Below are positions 54,970 to 64,000 of a stretch of DNA of 64,000 bases, piece after piece. The stretch comes from Dactylis glomerata. Lineage: Eukaryota; Streptophyta; Magnoliopsida; Poales; Poaceae. The translations under genes were made by a program, and so were the position numbers. Position 1 is the stretch's first letter. The number at the start of each line of letters is the position of its first letter. The notes under the pieces are model-generated. The model did not search any database. It saw only the letters and a program-made list of their open reading frames with translations, and had not been told where the DNA came from. The stretch is from assembly GCA_007115705.1 (NCBI GenBank), contig QXEO01000156.1, positions 1 through 64,000 on the forward strand, written 5' to 3'.

Positions 54970-57033
54970 TCAAGTAATATCAAGTGATGAAGCATCAAGA
55001 TCATAATTTGCTCTAAGAATAGAGTCAAAAAGTAATTTCTTTCTTTTCCTAGGGAAGTGTTCCATACCTTTCTTTAGTGGGAATTGATATTTGATAGTGC
55101 CTTCCCTCATATCAATGATAGCACCTACAGTTCGAAGAAAGGGTCTTCCCACAATAATAGGACATGAAGCATGGCATTCAACGTCCATAACAAGAAAATC
55201 AACGGGAACAAGGTTATTGTTAACCACAATAAGAACATCATTAATCCTTCCCAAAGGTTTCTTCTTAGCAACATCAGCAATAGGAACATCAAAATAACAT
55301 TTTTCTAGCGGTGGTAAATCAAGCATGTCATAAATCTTTCTAGGCATGATAGAAATACTAGCACCTAGATCACATAAAGCATGGCAATCATAACCATTAA
55401 CATGCATATCAATGATGGGTTCCCAACCATCTTCTAACTTCTTGGGAACAGAGGCTTTTTGCTTCAACTTTTCATCCCTAATTTTTATGAGAGCATTGGT
55501 AATATGCTTAGTAAAAGCAATATTTAAAGAACTAGCATTGGGAGTCAAAGCAAGCTTTTGCAAGAACAAAATAACTTCAGATATATTGCAGCCATCAATA
55601 TCAAAATCATTAAAAGAAATAGAGCTATCATCTCCCACACTCCAAAAAATTTCAGCACTCTTTTGAGAAAAAGTTCTGGCAGTTTTAAGCTTTTTAACAC
55701 AAGGAGTGGGAGTTTTCTCTGTACCAATCAAAGTAAGAGGGTTGCTATCAGTAGGAGCAACATCATTAGAGGTAGTAATGGTACATACCTTGGTCTCTCT
55801 AGCCATCTCATCTTCTCTTTCCCACCTAGCATACAATTCCGCTAACAATCTAATATTTTCATCAATTCCAACTTGGATAGCATTAGCGGTAGTAACAACA
55901 TTGCTCACTTTCACATCATTAGGAAACACTTTTAATTTCAGAAGTTCAATATCATGAGCAAGGCTATCAACTTTAGAAGCAAGAATATCAATTTTGCCTA
56001 ACTTTTCCTCAACAGACTTATTAAAAGCAGTTTGCTTACCGATGAAGTCCTTGAGCATTACCTCAAGCTCGGAGGGCGCGGCCCTAGTGTTGTTGTAGGA
56101 ATTACCATAAGAGTTACCATAACCATTACCATTGGTAGAAGGATACGGCCTATAATTGTTACTAGCAAAATTGTTCCTATAAGCATTGTTGTTAAAATTA
56201 TTGTTTCTAATGAAATTCACATCAACTTGCTCTTCTTGAGCAACCAGAGAGGCCAAAGGAACATTATTAGGATCAAAATGAGTCCTATCATTAGCAAGCA
56301 TAGCCATAATTGTATCAATCTTATCATTCAAGGAAGAGGTTTCCTCAACAGAATTTACCTTCTTACCTTGTGGAGCTCTCTCGGTGTGCCATTCGGAATA
56401 ATTTACCATCATGTTGTCGAGTAACTTTGATGCGGCGCCCAAGGTAAGGGTCATAAAAGTGCCTCCAGCAGCTGAATCAAGTAGATTCCTCGAAGAAAAA
56501 TTCAGTCCTGCATAAAAAGTTTGGATAATCATCCAAGTAGTCAGTCCATGAGTGGGGCAATTCTTTACCATAGATTTCATTCTTTCCCAAGCTTGAGCAA
56601 CATGTTCATTATCAAACTGAGTAAACTTCATAATATTGCTGCGCAAAGCTATAATCTTAGCAGGAGGATAGTATCTACCAATAAAAGCATCCTTACACTT
56701 AGCCCATGAATCAATACTATTCTTAGTCAAAGACAGCAACCAATCTTTAGCCTTTCCTCTCAAAGAAAAAGGAAACAGCTTGAGCTTAATAATATCACTA
56801 TCAACATCCTTATATTTCTGCATCTCACATAGCTCAACAAAATTGTTGAGATGAGCTGCAGCATCTTCAGTACTAGCACCAGAAAATTGCTCTTTCAAAA
56901 CAAGGTTCAATAAAGCAGGCTTAATCTCATAAAAGTTTATTGCAGTAGCAGGTGGTGCAATAGGAGTGCGGATAAAATCACCATTGTTTGTGCTAGTAAA
57001 GTTACACAACTTGGTGTTTTCAGGATTGGCCAT
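54970..57033 (-). CDS. Gag-protease polyprotein of element C (687 residues, intact)
   Basis: The ATG is at 57033, about 165 bp inside the primer-binding site. Domains: gag domain at about residues 45-190 (LKLFPFSLRGKAKDWLLSL, WERMKSMVKNCPTHGL); an Asn/Tyr-rich stretch at about 275-315 (NNFNNNAYRNNFASNNYRP); a predicted coiled coil at about 330-372; an aspartic protease near the C-terminus with CDLGASISIMP (D555-L-G-A-S) and CPIIVGRPFLRTVGAIIDM. The DLGAS form is typical of Athila-type proteases. There is no CCHC knuckle and no RT. The ORF has no disruption, unusual next to the decayed Tat host, which supports recent transposition. Confidence 0.9.
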   Translation of the reverse strand: MANPENTKLCNFTSTNNGDFIRTPIAPPATAINFYEIKPALLNLVLKEQFSGASTEDAAAHLNNFVELCEMQKYKDVDSDIIKLKLFPFSLRGKAKDWLLSLTKNSIDSWAKCKDAFIGRYYPPAKIIALRSNIMKFTQFDNEHVAQAWERMKSMVKNCPTHGLTTWMIIQTFYAGLNFSSRNLLDSAAGGTFMTLTLGAASKLLDNMMVNYSEWHTERAPQGKKVNSVEETSSLNDKIDTIMAMLANDRTHFDPNNVPLASLVAQEEQVDVNFIRNNNFNNNAYRNNFASNNYRPYPSTNGNGYGNSYGNSYNNTRAAPSELEVMLKDFIGKQTAFNKSVEEKLGKIDILASKVDSLAHDIELLKLKVFPNDVKVSNVVTTANAIQVGIDENIRLLAELYARWEREDEMARETKVCTITTSNDVAPTDSNPLTLIGTEKTPTPCVKKLKTARTFSQKSAEIFWSVGDDSSISFNDFDIDGCNISEVILFLQKLALTPNASSLNIAFTKHITNALIKIRDEKLKQKASVPKKLEDGWEPIIDMHVNGYDCHALCDLGASISIMPRKIYDMLDLPPLEKCYFDVPIADVAKKKPLGRINDVLIVVNNNLVPVDFLVMDVECHASCPIIVGRPFLRTVGAIIDMREGTIKYQFPLKKGMEHFPRKRKKLLFDSILRANYDLDASSLDIT

Positions 57034-57199
57034 TTCAGCAAAACGAAAGTAAACAAGTAAAAACAGCTACCAAGGATTCCAATTTTTTTTGGGGTTTTGA
57101 TAAAAAACAATGCAAGTAAAATAAATAAAGTAAAGCAAAACAATAACAAAGTAAAGGATGTGTGTGTGAAAAACTCCCCTCGCAGAAGTCTTCTCTTCC

Positions 57200-57217
57200 T
57201 CCCCGGCAACGGCGCCA
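57200..57217 (-). other. Primer-binding site of element C (tRNA-Asp)
   Basis: TGGCGCCGTTGCCGGGGA on the minus strand is fully complementary to the last 18 bases, CCA included, of plant tRNA-Asp (GTC) as I know it. It lies 10 bp inside the LTR. Confidence 0.85.
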
Positions 57218-57227
57218 GAAAAGAGGC

Positions 57228-58927
57228 TGCTACTCGGTGATGGCGCCAGAAAAGATGGTGGTGTGTAGTTGGCGAGGGAGCAGTAAGTCCTTGTGCGTGG
57301 TGAATGACCAGCCCGTTGGGAACCCCAAGAGGAAGGTATGATGAGTATAGCAGCGAGTTTTCCCTCAGTTAAGAAACCAAGGTTTAATGTCGATCTTGAA
57401 GAGGAGAGACGGTGACGACTGAAGGTGATGCAGACTGGCTTAATAACACTCCAACAAGGGCGCCGTTTAACGATACTTGTTGACTCGTCTTCGGCCAGTA
57501 GCAACGCGGAACCTGCACACACACAACCAAGTACTTTGTTCCCAACTTGCGATGAGGTTGTCAATCTCACCGGTTTGCTTGAAACAAAGATTATGAGCGT
57601 ATCGAGTGGAAAACAATAATAATATGCGAGTAAAGTAAACAGTGCGGGAAAAGTAAACAGGTGATAGCAATATGATGTAAATAGGACCGGGGTCCACAGT
57701 TCACTAGTGGTGTCTCTCCATAGATAAAACATGCTGGGTAAACAAATTACAGTTGGGCAATTGATAGAATAAAGATAACGTGATATGTCAAGAAGATCAC
57801 TATGAGATTTACTCTGGGCATTACAACAAAATACATAGACCGCCATCCAACTGCATCTATGACTAATAATCCACTCCCGGGGATATCAATCCGAACACCC
57901 CAGTAGTATTAAGTTGCGAACAACAGATAATTGCATTAAGCAAAGTGTGTAATGTAAACAAAGCATATGCCCTTGAGCATATGAATGTTATTTTCTCCCT
58001 AGTAGCAACAGCACATCTACCACCTTAGAGGTTTCTGTCACTCCACCAGGTGAAATAGAGACATGAACCCACTATCGAGCATAAATACCCCCTCTTGGAG
58101 TCACTAGCAACTACTCGGCCAAGATAGCTACTAACAACGGAGAGCATGCAAGATCATAAACAACATAGAGATAACAAAAGATATAATTCAGTACAGCAAC
58201 TTAATCATAAACACCAATATTCATCGGATCCCAACAAACCAACATCATAGAATTACATAACGGTGATCTCAATCATGTAGGGCAGCTCATGAGATCTAAA
58301 CATGAAGCACATGATGGAGAAGACAACCATCTAGCTACTGCTATGGACCCATAGTCCAAGGTAGACTACTCACTCATCGCTCCGGAGGCAAGCATGGTGA
58401 TGAAGAAGACCTCCGGTGGCGATTCCCCTCTCCGGCAGGGTGCCGGGAAGAGCTTCTGGACCCTCCCGATCTTCGGGTCGACGGTGGCGGCGGATCGCGA
58501 TGTGTTCTGGAAATCTGATCGGGTACTTAGGTTTTTTCCGTCGGGGGGTCTTTATAGTCGAAGGGGCGATGTCAGAGGTGGAGCCAGGGGCTCTCACGTG
58601 GGCCCGGCACGGCCAGGGGCTTGGCCACGCCACCCCCTTGTGTGGGGCCCTGGTGGCCCCCCCTCCGACACTTCTTCGGATCTCTGGAAGCTTCCGGGAA
58701 AAATAAGACTTCAGGAACTTGTTTCGTCCAATTCCGAGAATATTTCCTGTGTATCACTTCTGAAACACAAAAACAGCAGAAAATAGGAAACTGGCACTGT
58801 GGCGCTTGTTAATAGGTTAGTTCCGAAAAATGCATAAAAGTGCCACTAAGTGTAACGAAACAATAGGCAAATGGTGTAAAAACAAGCATGGAGCATCAAA
58901 AATTATAGATACGTTTGAGACGTATCA
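57228..58927 (-). repeat. 5' LTR of element C
   Basis: A 1700-bp LTR, TGATACGTCTC...CCGAGTAGCA on the minus strand. Its last 30 bases contain TTTTCTGGCGCCATCACC, which echoes the adjacent primer-binding region TTTTCTGGCGCCGTTGCC. Confidence 0.93.
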
Positions 58928-58932
58928 CGCGC

Positions 58933-60140
58933 TCATCGAGTTCCTCCATGAGTGCTGGGAAATCTTCGCCTGGTGTCCCTCAGACATGCCAGGGGTTCCT
59001 AGGGAACTCATCGAGCATGCACTAAATGTCGACCCCAAAGCAAAGCCAGTCAAACAACCACTGAGAAGATTCGATAAACCCAAAAGGAAAGCAATAGCAT
59101 CTGAGCTACACAGACTCGAAAATGCAGGGTTCATCCGAGAAATCAAAACATCGACTTGGGTATCTAATCCAGTCATAGTACCCAAGAAAAACACCGATGT
59201 CCAAAGAGTGTGTGTTGACTATACGTCTCTCAACAAGCACTGTCCAAAGGATCCCTTCCCTCTACCTCGCATCGATCAGATAATTGACTCGACAGCAGGG
59301 TGCTCAAGGCTTTCCTTCCTGGATGCATACTCTGGTTACAATCAGATCAAGTTGAAGAAAGAAGACGAGGAAAAAACAGCTTTCATAACACCTTACGACG
59401 TGTTCTGCTACCAAGTCATGCCTTTTGGCCTCAAAAACACAGGAGCAACCTACCAGAGGATGATGCAAAACTGCCTCGGAAGTCAAATAGGACAAAACAT
59501 CCAAGTCTACATCGACGACATGGTCATTACCACAAGAAAACAGGAGTCAGTAATCAGTGATTTAGCAGAAACCTTCGACAACTTAAACAGGTACAAGCTC
59601 AAGCTCAACTTGACAAAATGTTCTTTTGGGGTATCTGCAGGACAACTCCTAGGATTCCTAGTATTTGCAAGAGGAATAGAAGCAAATCCAGAGAAGATCC
59701 AAGCAATATTAACAATGGGTAAGCCCACAAAGTTGCACGATTTACAGAAGCTCACAGGACGCGTTGCGGCGCTAAGTCGATTCGTTGCAAGACTAGGAGA
59801 AAAAGCGCTCTCTTTCTATGCATTGATGAAAAAATCAGACGACAAATTCAAGTGGACAGAAGAAGCGGACACAGCCTTCGTGCAACTCAAAAAAGTGCTT
59901 TCCACACCACCGGTGTTGGTCGCACCAAAAGAAAAGGAGTCACTATTACTATATATTGCAGTAACACATCAAGTGGTGAGCACAGTATTGGTAGTCAAAA
60001 GAAGCAAGGAAGGGAAAGCTCATGGAGTCCAACGACCAGTGTATTTTGTCAGCGAGGTACTATCTCCAACGAAGCAAAGGTATCCGCACTATCAGAAACT
60101 CGCATACAGCGTTTTTACAACAGTACGGAAACTACGGTAG
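58933..60140 (+). pseudogene. Tat reverse transcriptase
   Basis: The frame resumes as LIEFLHECWEIFAW and contains the full RT: FIREIKTSTWVSNPVIVPKK, CVDYTSLNKHCPKDPFPLP, LSFLDAYSGYNQI, QVMPFGLKNTGATYQRMM, and the catalytic YIDD (59508-59519), then the connection domain (ADTAFVQLKKVLSTPPVL, PVYFVSEVLSPTKQRYP). It ends at a TAG at 60138-60140 in RKLR(stop)YF, where relatives have HYF. The frame upstream of 58928 belongs to the inserted LTR. Confidence 0.92.
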
Positions 60141-60896
60141 TATTTTGTGGTCCACCCAATCATAGTGGTCAACGAAGTGCCACTATCCAATATATTGAAT
60201 AATCCTTCAGCAACAGGACGTGTCTTCTTGTGGGGAATCGAGCTATCGCCCCTGGACATCACGTATGAAAAGCGGAAGGCGATCAAGTCTCAAATTTTAC
60301 CAGATTTCACAGCAGAGTGGCTGGAGTTACAAAATACAGGGCCACCAGATTTATCAAGTGTGTGGACAATGTACTTCGATGGGTCAAAAAGAATCCAAGG
60401 CGCAGGAGCAGGGGTAGTCCTGATATCACCACAAGGCAACAAGTTGAAATATGTGCTAAGGATGAGTTTTCCTCAAGCTTCTAACAATGAAGCCGAATAC
60501 GAGGCGCTTCTTCATGGGATGAAAATGGCCAAAGCGTGCGGAGAAACTCGACTGAAAATATTTAGAGATTCAAATATCGTCGTTCAACAAGTGATGAACA
60601 AATGCGACGCCATCAGTGACAACATGACAGCATTCAGAAATTTATATTATTACCTGGAGGGAACATTTGACGGATGCGAAGTTTCGCATGTCAGTAGAGC
60701 AAGCAACGAGGAAGCCAATAATTTAGCAAATATTGGGTCCCAGTGCTTACCCATACCACAAGGAGTTTTTTGGGAAGAAATCGTAGAAAGATCAATAAAA
60801 AGCACCAAAGTCTCGACTACTAGAGAGCAAGTCCAGCACCAAGCAACAGGCTCGGGGGCTGGTAGCAGCGGACAGCTGAACCCGAGGAAGTCATGA
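60141..60896 (+). pseudogene. Tat RNase H and linker
   Basis: RNase H motifs: MYFDGSKRIQGAGAGVVL (D), NNEAEYEALLHGM (E), IFRDSNIVVQQV (D). The position of the fourth acidic residue reads EEANNLANIGS, so the usual Asp appears to be Asn. A linker with a TGA at the end leads to the integrase region. Confidence 0.88.
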
Positions 60897-62215
60897 TGAT
60901 CGAGGAAACTTGGATGCAACCATACTTGGCATACATGGTAAACAAAACATTACCCGAAGATATAGTATAAGCAAAAAGGATAATACGACGATCTAAGGCT
61001 TTCGTCGTATTACAAGGTAAATTATACAAGAGAAGCATAACAGGCGTGTTGCAACGGTGTGTTACTCCTCAAGAAGGACAAGAAATCTTAAGAGACATCC
61101 ACGCAGGAGTATGTGGACATCACGCTAGCAGCAGATCCATTGCAGCCAAAGCTTTTCGTGCAGGATTTTACTGGCTAACAGCCATTGAAGACGCAAAAGA
61201 CATAGTAAGGAGGTGCGAGGCTTGTCAACGTTTCGCATCTCGACCACACGCGCCAGTAGCAGAATTGTAACCAATACCATTATCTTGGCCCTTCGCACAA
61301 TGGGGTCTCGACATGGTAGGGAAACTATATAAATCCTGGCCAGGAGGGCATGTTTATATGCTAGTAGTCGTCGACAAATTCACCAAGTGGATAGAAGCAG
61401 CCCCAGTAACAACCCAAGATTCTACAGCCGTGATTAACTTTATCAAATCCATAGTTTTTCGCTTCGGAGTACCACACAGCATAATCACAGATAATGGGAC
61501 AAACTTCACATCAAAAGAGTTCAAGAATTACTTTGAAAGTCTAGGAATCAAATTGAAATTTGCATCTGTAGCGCATCCAAAGTCAAATGGGCAAGTCGAG
61601 AAAGCCAATGGCTTAATATGCAATGGGATAAAGAAAAGGCTGCTAGCACCCCTCGAAAAAGCCAAGCACGCTTGGGTAGATGAGCTACCCTCCGTACTCC
61701 GGAGTTTACGAACTACACCCAACGCAGCTACTCAAGAAACGCCCTTTTTCTGGTCTATGGCGCAGAAGCCGTGCTTCCAGTCGAAATAACTCATGAAGCT
61801 CCAAGAATCGCGGCATATGATGAGGCAACTTCTACATAAGCGCTTCAGGATGATGTCGATGTGCTTGACGAAGCAAGAGATGTAGCGCTCGCCAGAGCTA
61901 CTCAATATCAGCAAAATCTATGAAACTACCACAGTAGTCGAGTTTGTCCACGGTCTTTCGTGGTCAGAGATCTAGTCCTAAGACTCAAGCAAGATGGACA
62001 TGGAAAACTCGAGTCCCCATGGGTGGGACCTTACATCATCACAGAAGTGATATAAGGCGGAAAATGGGAAAAGACGAGAGTAACCCGTGGAATGCAGAGC
62101 AGCTACGACGGTTCTATGCATAAGCGATATAAGGCGACAAAAATAGTTTTTCGAGTTATGACCCTCCGAACCCAGAACATGAGGCCAAAGGTCGGGTTCC
62201 TTGGGACAATTCAAT
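60897..62215 (+). pseudogene. Tat integrase, degenerate
   Basis: The zinc motif survives as IHAGVCGHH...CEACQRF (61097-61240). The DDE core survives as MLVVVDKFTKW (D), IITDNGTNFTS (D) and NGQVEKANG (E). Stops interrupt it (TAA at about 60967 and at 61268-61270), a frameshift occurs near 61745, and further stops lie in the C-terminal part (ESPWVGPYIITEV is still readable near 62010). No chromodomain follows, as expected for Tat. Integrase inserts the cDNA into the genome; this one cannot be functional. Confidence 0.9.
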
Positions 62216-62509
62216 AATCTATGTAAATACTTTACTTTCCACTCGGGGGCACAGACCCTCGAGTCGTACGAAATAATATTAGCGAGTTATCGAGATTTGT
62301 GACTATCTGCGGCATACCACAAGGTTGACTGCAACCCGATATTTTGTCTACAACATAAACGGTTCAAAGGAACCCGATAAAATGCGCACACCTCGGAACC
62401 ATAATTCGTTTCCATGGTCTATTAATAAACACATAATCCAGATATGATTATTTATTACAGATAGCACGAGGAAGAACAACTGGGAAAGGAGATTACATAA
62501 AGAAGAGAA
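62216..62509. other. Tat spacer downstream of integrase
   Basis: Contains CACTCGGGGGCAC and related purine-rich words (62251-62262) typical of Tat 3' regions, and the AT-rich 3' flank of the antisense gene. No ORF was recognised. Confidence 0.5.
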
Positions 62510-63081
62510 CTAGTGAAAATAAATTTTGGCTTCATACTCCTTCTGGTACTGGGTGCCGTCATAGATTCTCACATTGAACTTCGACGTGCCAATATGGAAA
62601 TCAAAAGTCATAAAAAACCCCTGATGGAGGTCGTGATCCTCCGCAAATTGCGACCAGCCGCCCTTGAAGTATTGCTCGCTGGTGCCGTCATACCAAACCT
62701 CCACTTCGTACGGAGTTCCTCCACCAGATTGTTCACGAAGAACCGCTTCATGCAATTCTTGCCCATCCATGAACTTGGTGAATTTCAGTGGCAGTCACTG
62801 AATTTCGCGACACTGCGCATTGGCGATGCAAAAGAAAGAATAGATTCTGGGCGAAGAAGGAGAAGCACCAGGGGAATGAGCACTTGGACCTGGCGCAGCA
62901 GATGGCATTTTGGGTTTATTCTTGCTCCCGGCCGGACGGCCAGGGCGTCACTTCACCAGAGCAGAAGGTGACGATACCACAGCTGCGGCGGTAGTCTTGT
63001 TCTTATTACCGCGAGGACGGCCGCGGCCCCGTTTCTCCACGGGGCGCCGATGTTCAAGCGAGATTCATTTGCATCGGCCAT
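62510..63081 (-). pseudogene. Captured AT-hook plus B3-domain gene, antisense inside the Tat element
   Basis: On the minus strand an ATG (63081) begins MADANESRLNIG. After one frameshift near 63030 the frame gives an AT-hook (RGRGRPRGNKNK), a TGA, a second AT-hook-like motif (RPGRPAGSKNKPK), a Ser/Pro linker, then a B3 domain: IYSFFCIANAQCREIQ, a TGA, LPLKFTKFMDGQELHEAVL, YEVEVWYDGTSEQYFKGGW, FAEDHDLHQGFFMTFDF and FNVRIYDGTQYQKEY, ending at TAG 62510. The 3' 86 codons are open. AT-hooks bind AT-rich minor groove and B3 binds DNA. The B3 is read without an intron at the point where the Pack-MULE B3 gene has one. Two nonsense codons and a frameshift make it a relic. Confidence 0.75.
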
Positions 63082-63186
63082 GGAGACAGGAGCCAGGAAT
63101 GAAAAACCCTAGATGGGGTGAGGAAGAAGGAGACAATGCGGCGGAGAAAGGCACTAATGAAGGAATTAGGGTTTTTACCCTGGCCA

Positions 63187-63223
63187 AGCGTGCTTTATTT
63201 ATAAGCGTGCTTTATTTATAAGC
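63187..63223 (-). promoter_or_regulatory. Duplicated TATA box of the antisense gene
   Basis: Two 18-bp copies of GCGTGCTTTATTTATAA (plus strand) give two TTATAAATA boxes on the minus strand, 105-140 bp before the ATG at 63081. The leader contains AAACCCTAA and AGGGTTTT motifs common in plant 5' leaders. This looks like a retained host promoter or leader. Confidence 0.55.
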
Positions 63224-64000
63224 ACGTACTAACGGGCCTCTGAAGTGGCAAGGCCCAAAGTGTACTTCTGGGTTTTTTACAATAACAAATAGTACAGATG
63301 AATTAACGTATCAAGGAAAAAGATGCATTAAAAAAAAGAGAAAAAAGAGCAGGGAATAAGAAAATATTTGTCAAGAAGCACAAGTGCACCTCGTCTTCGA
63401 CTCGGGGGCTTGCGATATAAAGAGGGGAGAAATCCACTGCAAAGGCTAATAAAGTCGACAAATGATGCGAGAAGGAATATGGTGCAAGTTTATCTATTTT
63501 CTTGAGCCTATACCCGAAACTTTCGGCTATAGCCTCGGGGGCTACTCCCATCGGGAGTGCTATCACGCACCCGATAAGAAAGAAGTCGACAAAAGAAAGG
63601 AGGCGAATCGAAGCTGGTAATAAAGAACAAATTGATGGACATGAGGTTCAGAGATAATTGGTTACATCTCTTTAGCAAGGAACTTTGGCTACATTGCCAA
63701 CAAAATAAACATAGATTACTCCCATCGGGAGATATTCATGAAAGTTAAAAAGGACAACTAGAAAAAATACATATATTGAATCAGTCAAACAAGGCTGCGA
63801 AACATAATTCTTGAGTTGCATCATCGCGATTAAACTTGAATGCCATGGTTGAAATATATCATGAAGGTAAGACCCCAGGATCTGTCCTGTGTGGCCCGTA
63901 TACGCACATGGATGCGCTCTGCTGGTATGTATCCGTGTCTACAACGCGAAGAAAAATCCTGGTGGACGCACTGGGTACCCTGAGAACCACTGGGACTCAT
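63224..64000. other. Tat 3' internal region, no gene recognised
   Basis: Contains repeated GACTCGGGGGCT / CCTCGGGGGCT words (63391-63400, 63534-63543) and two copies of the palindrome CTCCCATCGGGAG (63545-63557 and 63719-63731). The minus-strand ORF at 63303-63566 has no domain. The 3' LTR start (TGACAAGGG) is not reached before the window ends. Confidence 0.5.

Larger units (their letters stand above)
50337..58927 (-). mobile_element. Athila-like Gypsy element C with intact gag-protease but no RT or integrase
   Basis: It is flanked by the target duplication CGCGC (50332-50336 and 58928-58932) within the Tat pol. LTRs: 50337-52033 and 57228-58927, with few differences, so the insertion is recent. 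The interior has a perfect tRNA-Asp primer-binding site, a 687-residue gag-protease ORF, then 2.9 kb of non-coding sequence where pol is expected, and the polypurine tract. It therefore depends on a partner for reverse transcription and integration. It resembles the Sabrina/WHAM group of Triticeae elements as I remember them. Confidence 0.93.
47085..64000 (+). mobile_element. Tat-lineage Ty3/Gypsy element (3' end outside window), split by an Athila-like element
   Basis: It begins with a 336-bp LTR and has gag, protease, RT, RNase H and integrase in Gypsy order on the plus strand, without a chromodomain. The reading frame EESALIEF is interrupted at 50336/58928 by an 8.6-kb element and resumes beyond it. 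Between integrase and the missing 3' LTR lies at least 1.8 kb with an antisense host-derived gene, a region where Tat-lineage elements are known to carry additional ORFs. Many stops show it is inactive. The 5-bp sequence GCGAC at 47080-47084 is the candidate left target duplication; the right one is outside the window. Confidence 0.92.

Noticed and set aside
63303..63566. 87-codon minus-strand ORF near the window end
   Set aside because: It lies in the Tat 3' internal region, lacks any domain, and spans palindromic CTCCCATCGGGAG sequence.
1..64000. tRNA genes, since tRNA-like sequences occur at 34502-34519, 57200-57217 and 36967-36977
   Set aside because: These are primer-binding sites complementary to tRNA 3' ends only; no cloverleaf is present.

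Overview
The window is nuclear DNA of a large-genome grass, most likely a Triticeae species (wheat, Aegilops, rye or barley). The signs are nested LTR retrotransposons whose LTRs begin TGATACGTCTC, a tRNA-Asp primer-binding site, a Stowaway MITE of the CTCCCTCC type, GC-rich grass exons with GT-AG introns, and no prokaryotic organisation. Family names below come from sequence resemblance as remembered, not from a database search.

Layout. (1) 1-4218 is a nest. A plus-strand Gypsy element runs in from the left and ends with its LTR at about 2320. It sits in the gag of a minus-strand Tat-type element (LTR 2800-3134), which in turn sits in a minus-strand LTR of a third element ending at 4218. (2) 4219-5126 is low-copy, promoter-like DNA. 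(3) 5127-13655 is a near-perfect tandem triplication of a 2843-bp unit. Each unit carries one small gene for a 140-residue lysine-rich protein ending in a CaaX-like CSIV. (4) 13620-18028 holds a decayed protein phosphatase 2C (PP2C) gene on the minus strand. Its probable first exon lies at 37179-37318, on the far side of an 18.8-kb Copia insertion. (5) 18383-37178 is that Copia element (short LTRs, 5-bp target duplication), itself split by two Gypsy-like non-autonomous elements (21345-28211 and 29326-36161). (6) 37184-47084 is LINE-derived DNA carrying a 4.5-kb Pack-MULE (38030-42563) with a DUF295-type gene and a B3-domain gene, plus a 1.05-kb Harbinger-like element (45718-46766). (7) 47085 to the window end is a decayed Tat-lineage Gypsy element. 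Its pol is split by a young Athila-like element (50337-58927) with an intact gag-protease ORF. Downstream of integrase it carries, in antisense, a host-derived AT-hook plus B3-domain gene relic.

How it fits together. Almost every boundary is supported by a target-site duplication or by a reading frame that resumes on the far side, so the order of insertion can be read. The parts of most biological interest are the fresh triplication of the small-gene unit next to a dying PP2C gene, the capture of related B3 genes by two unrelated transposon classes, and three Gypsy-like elements that share a 2.6-2.9-kb non-coding block but carry entirely different 5' ORFs. No rRNA, tRNA gene, CRISPR array or bacterial-type operon was seen.
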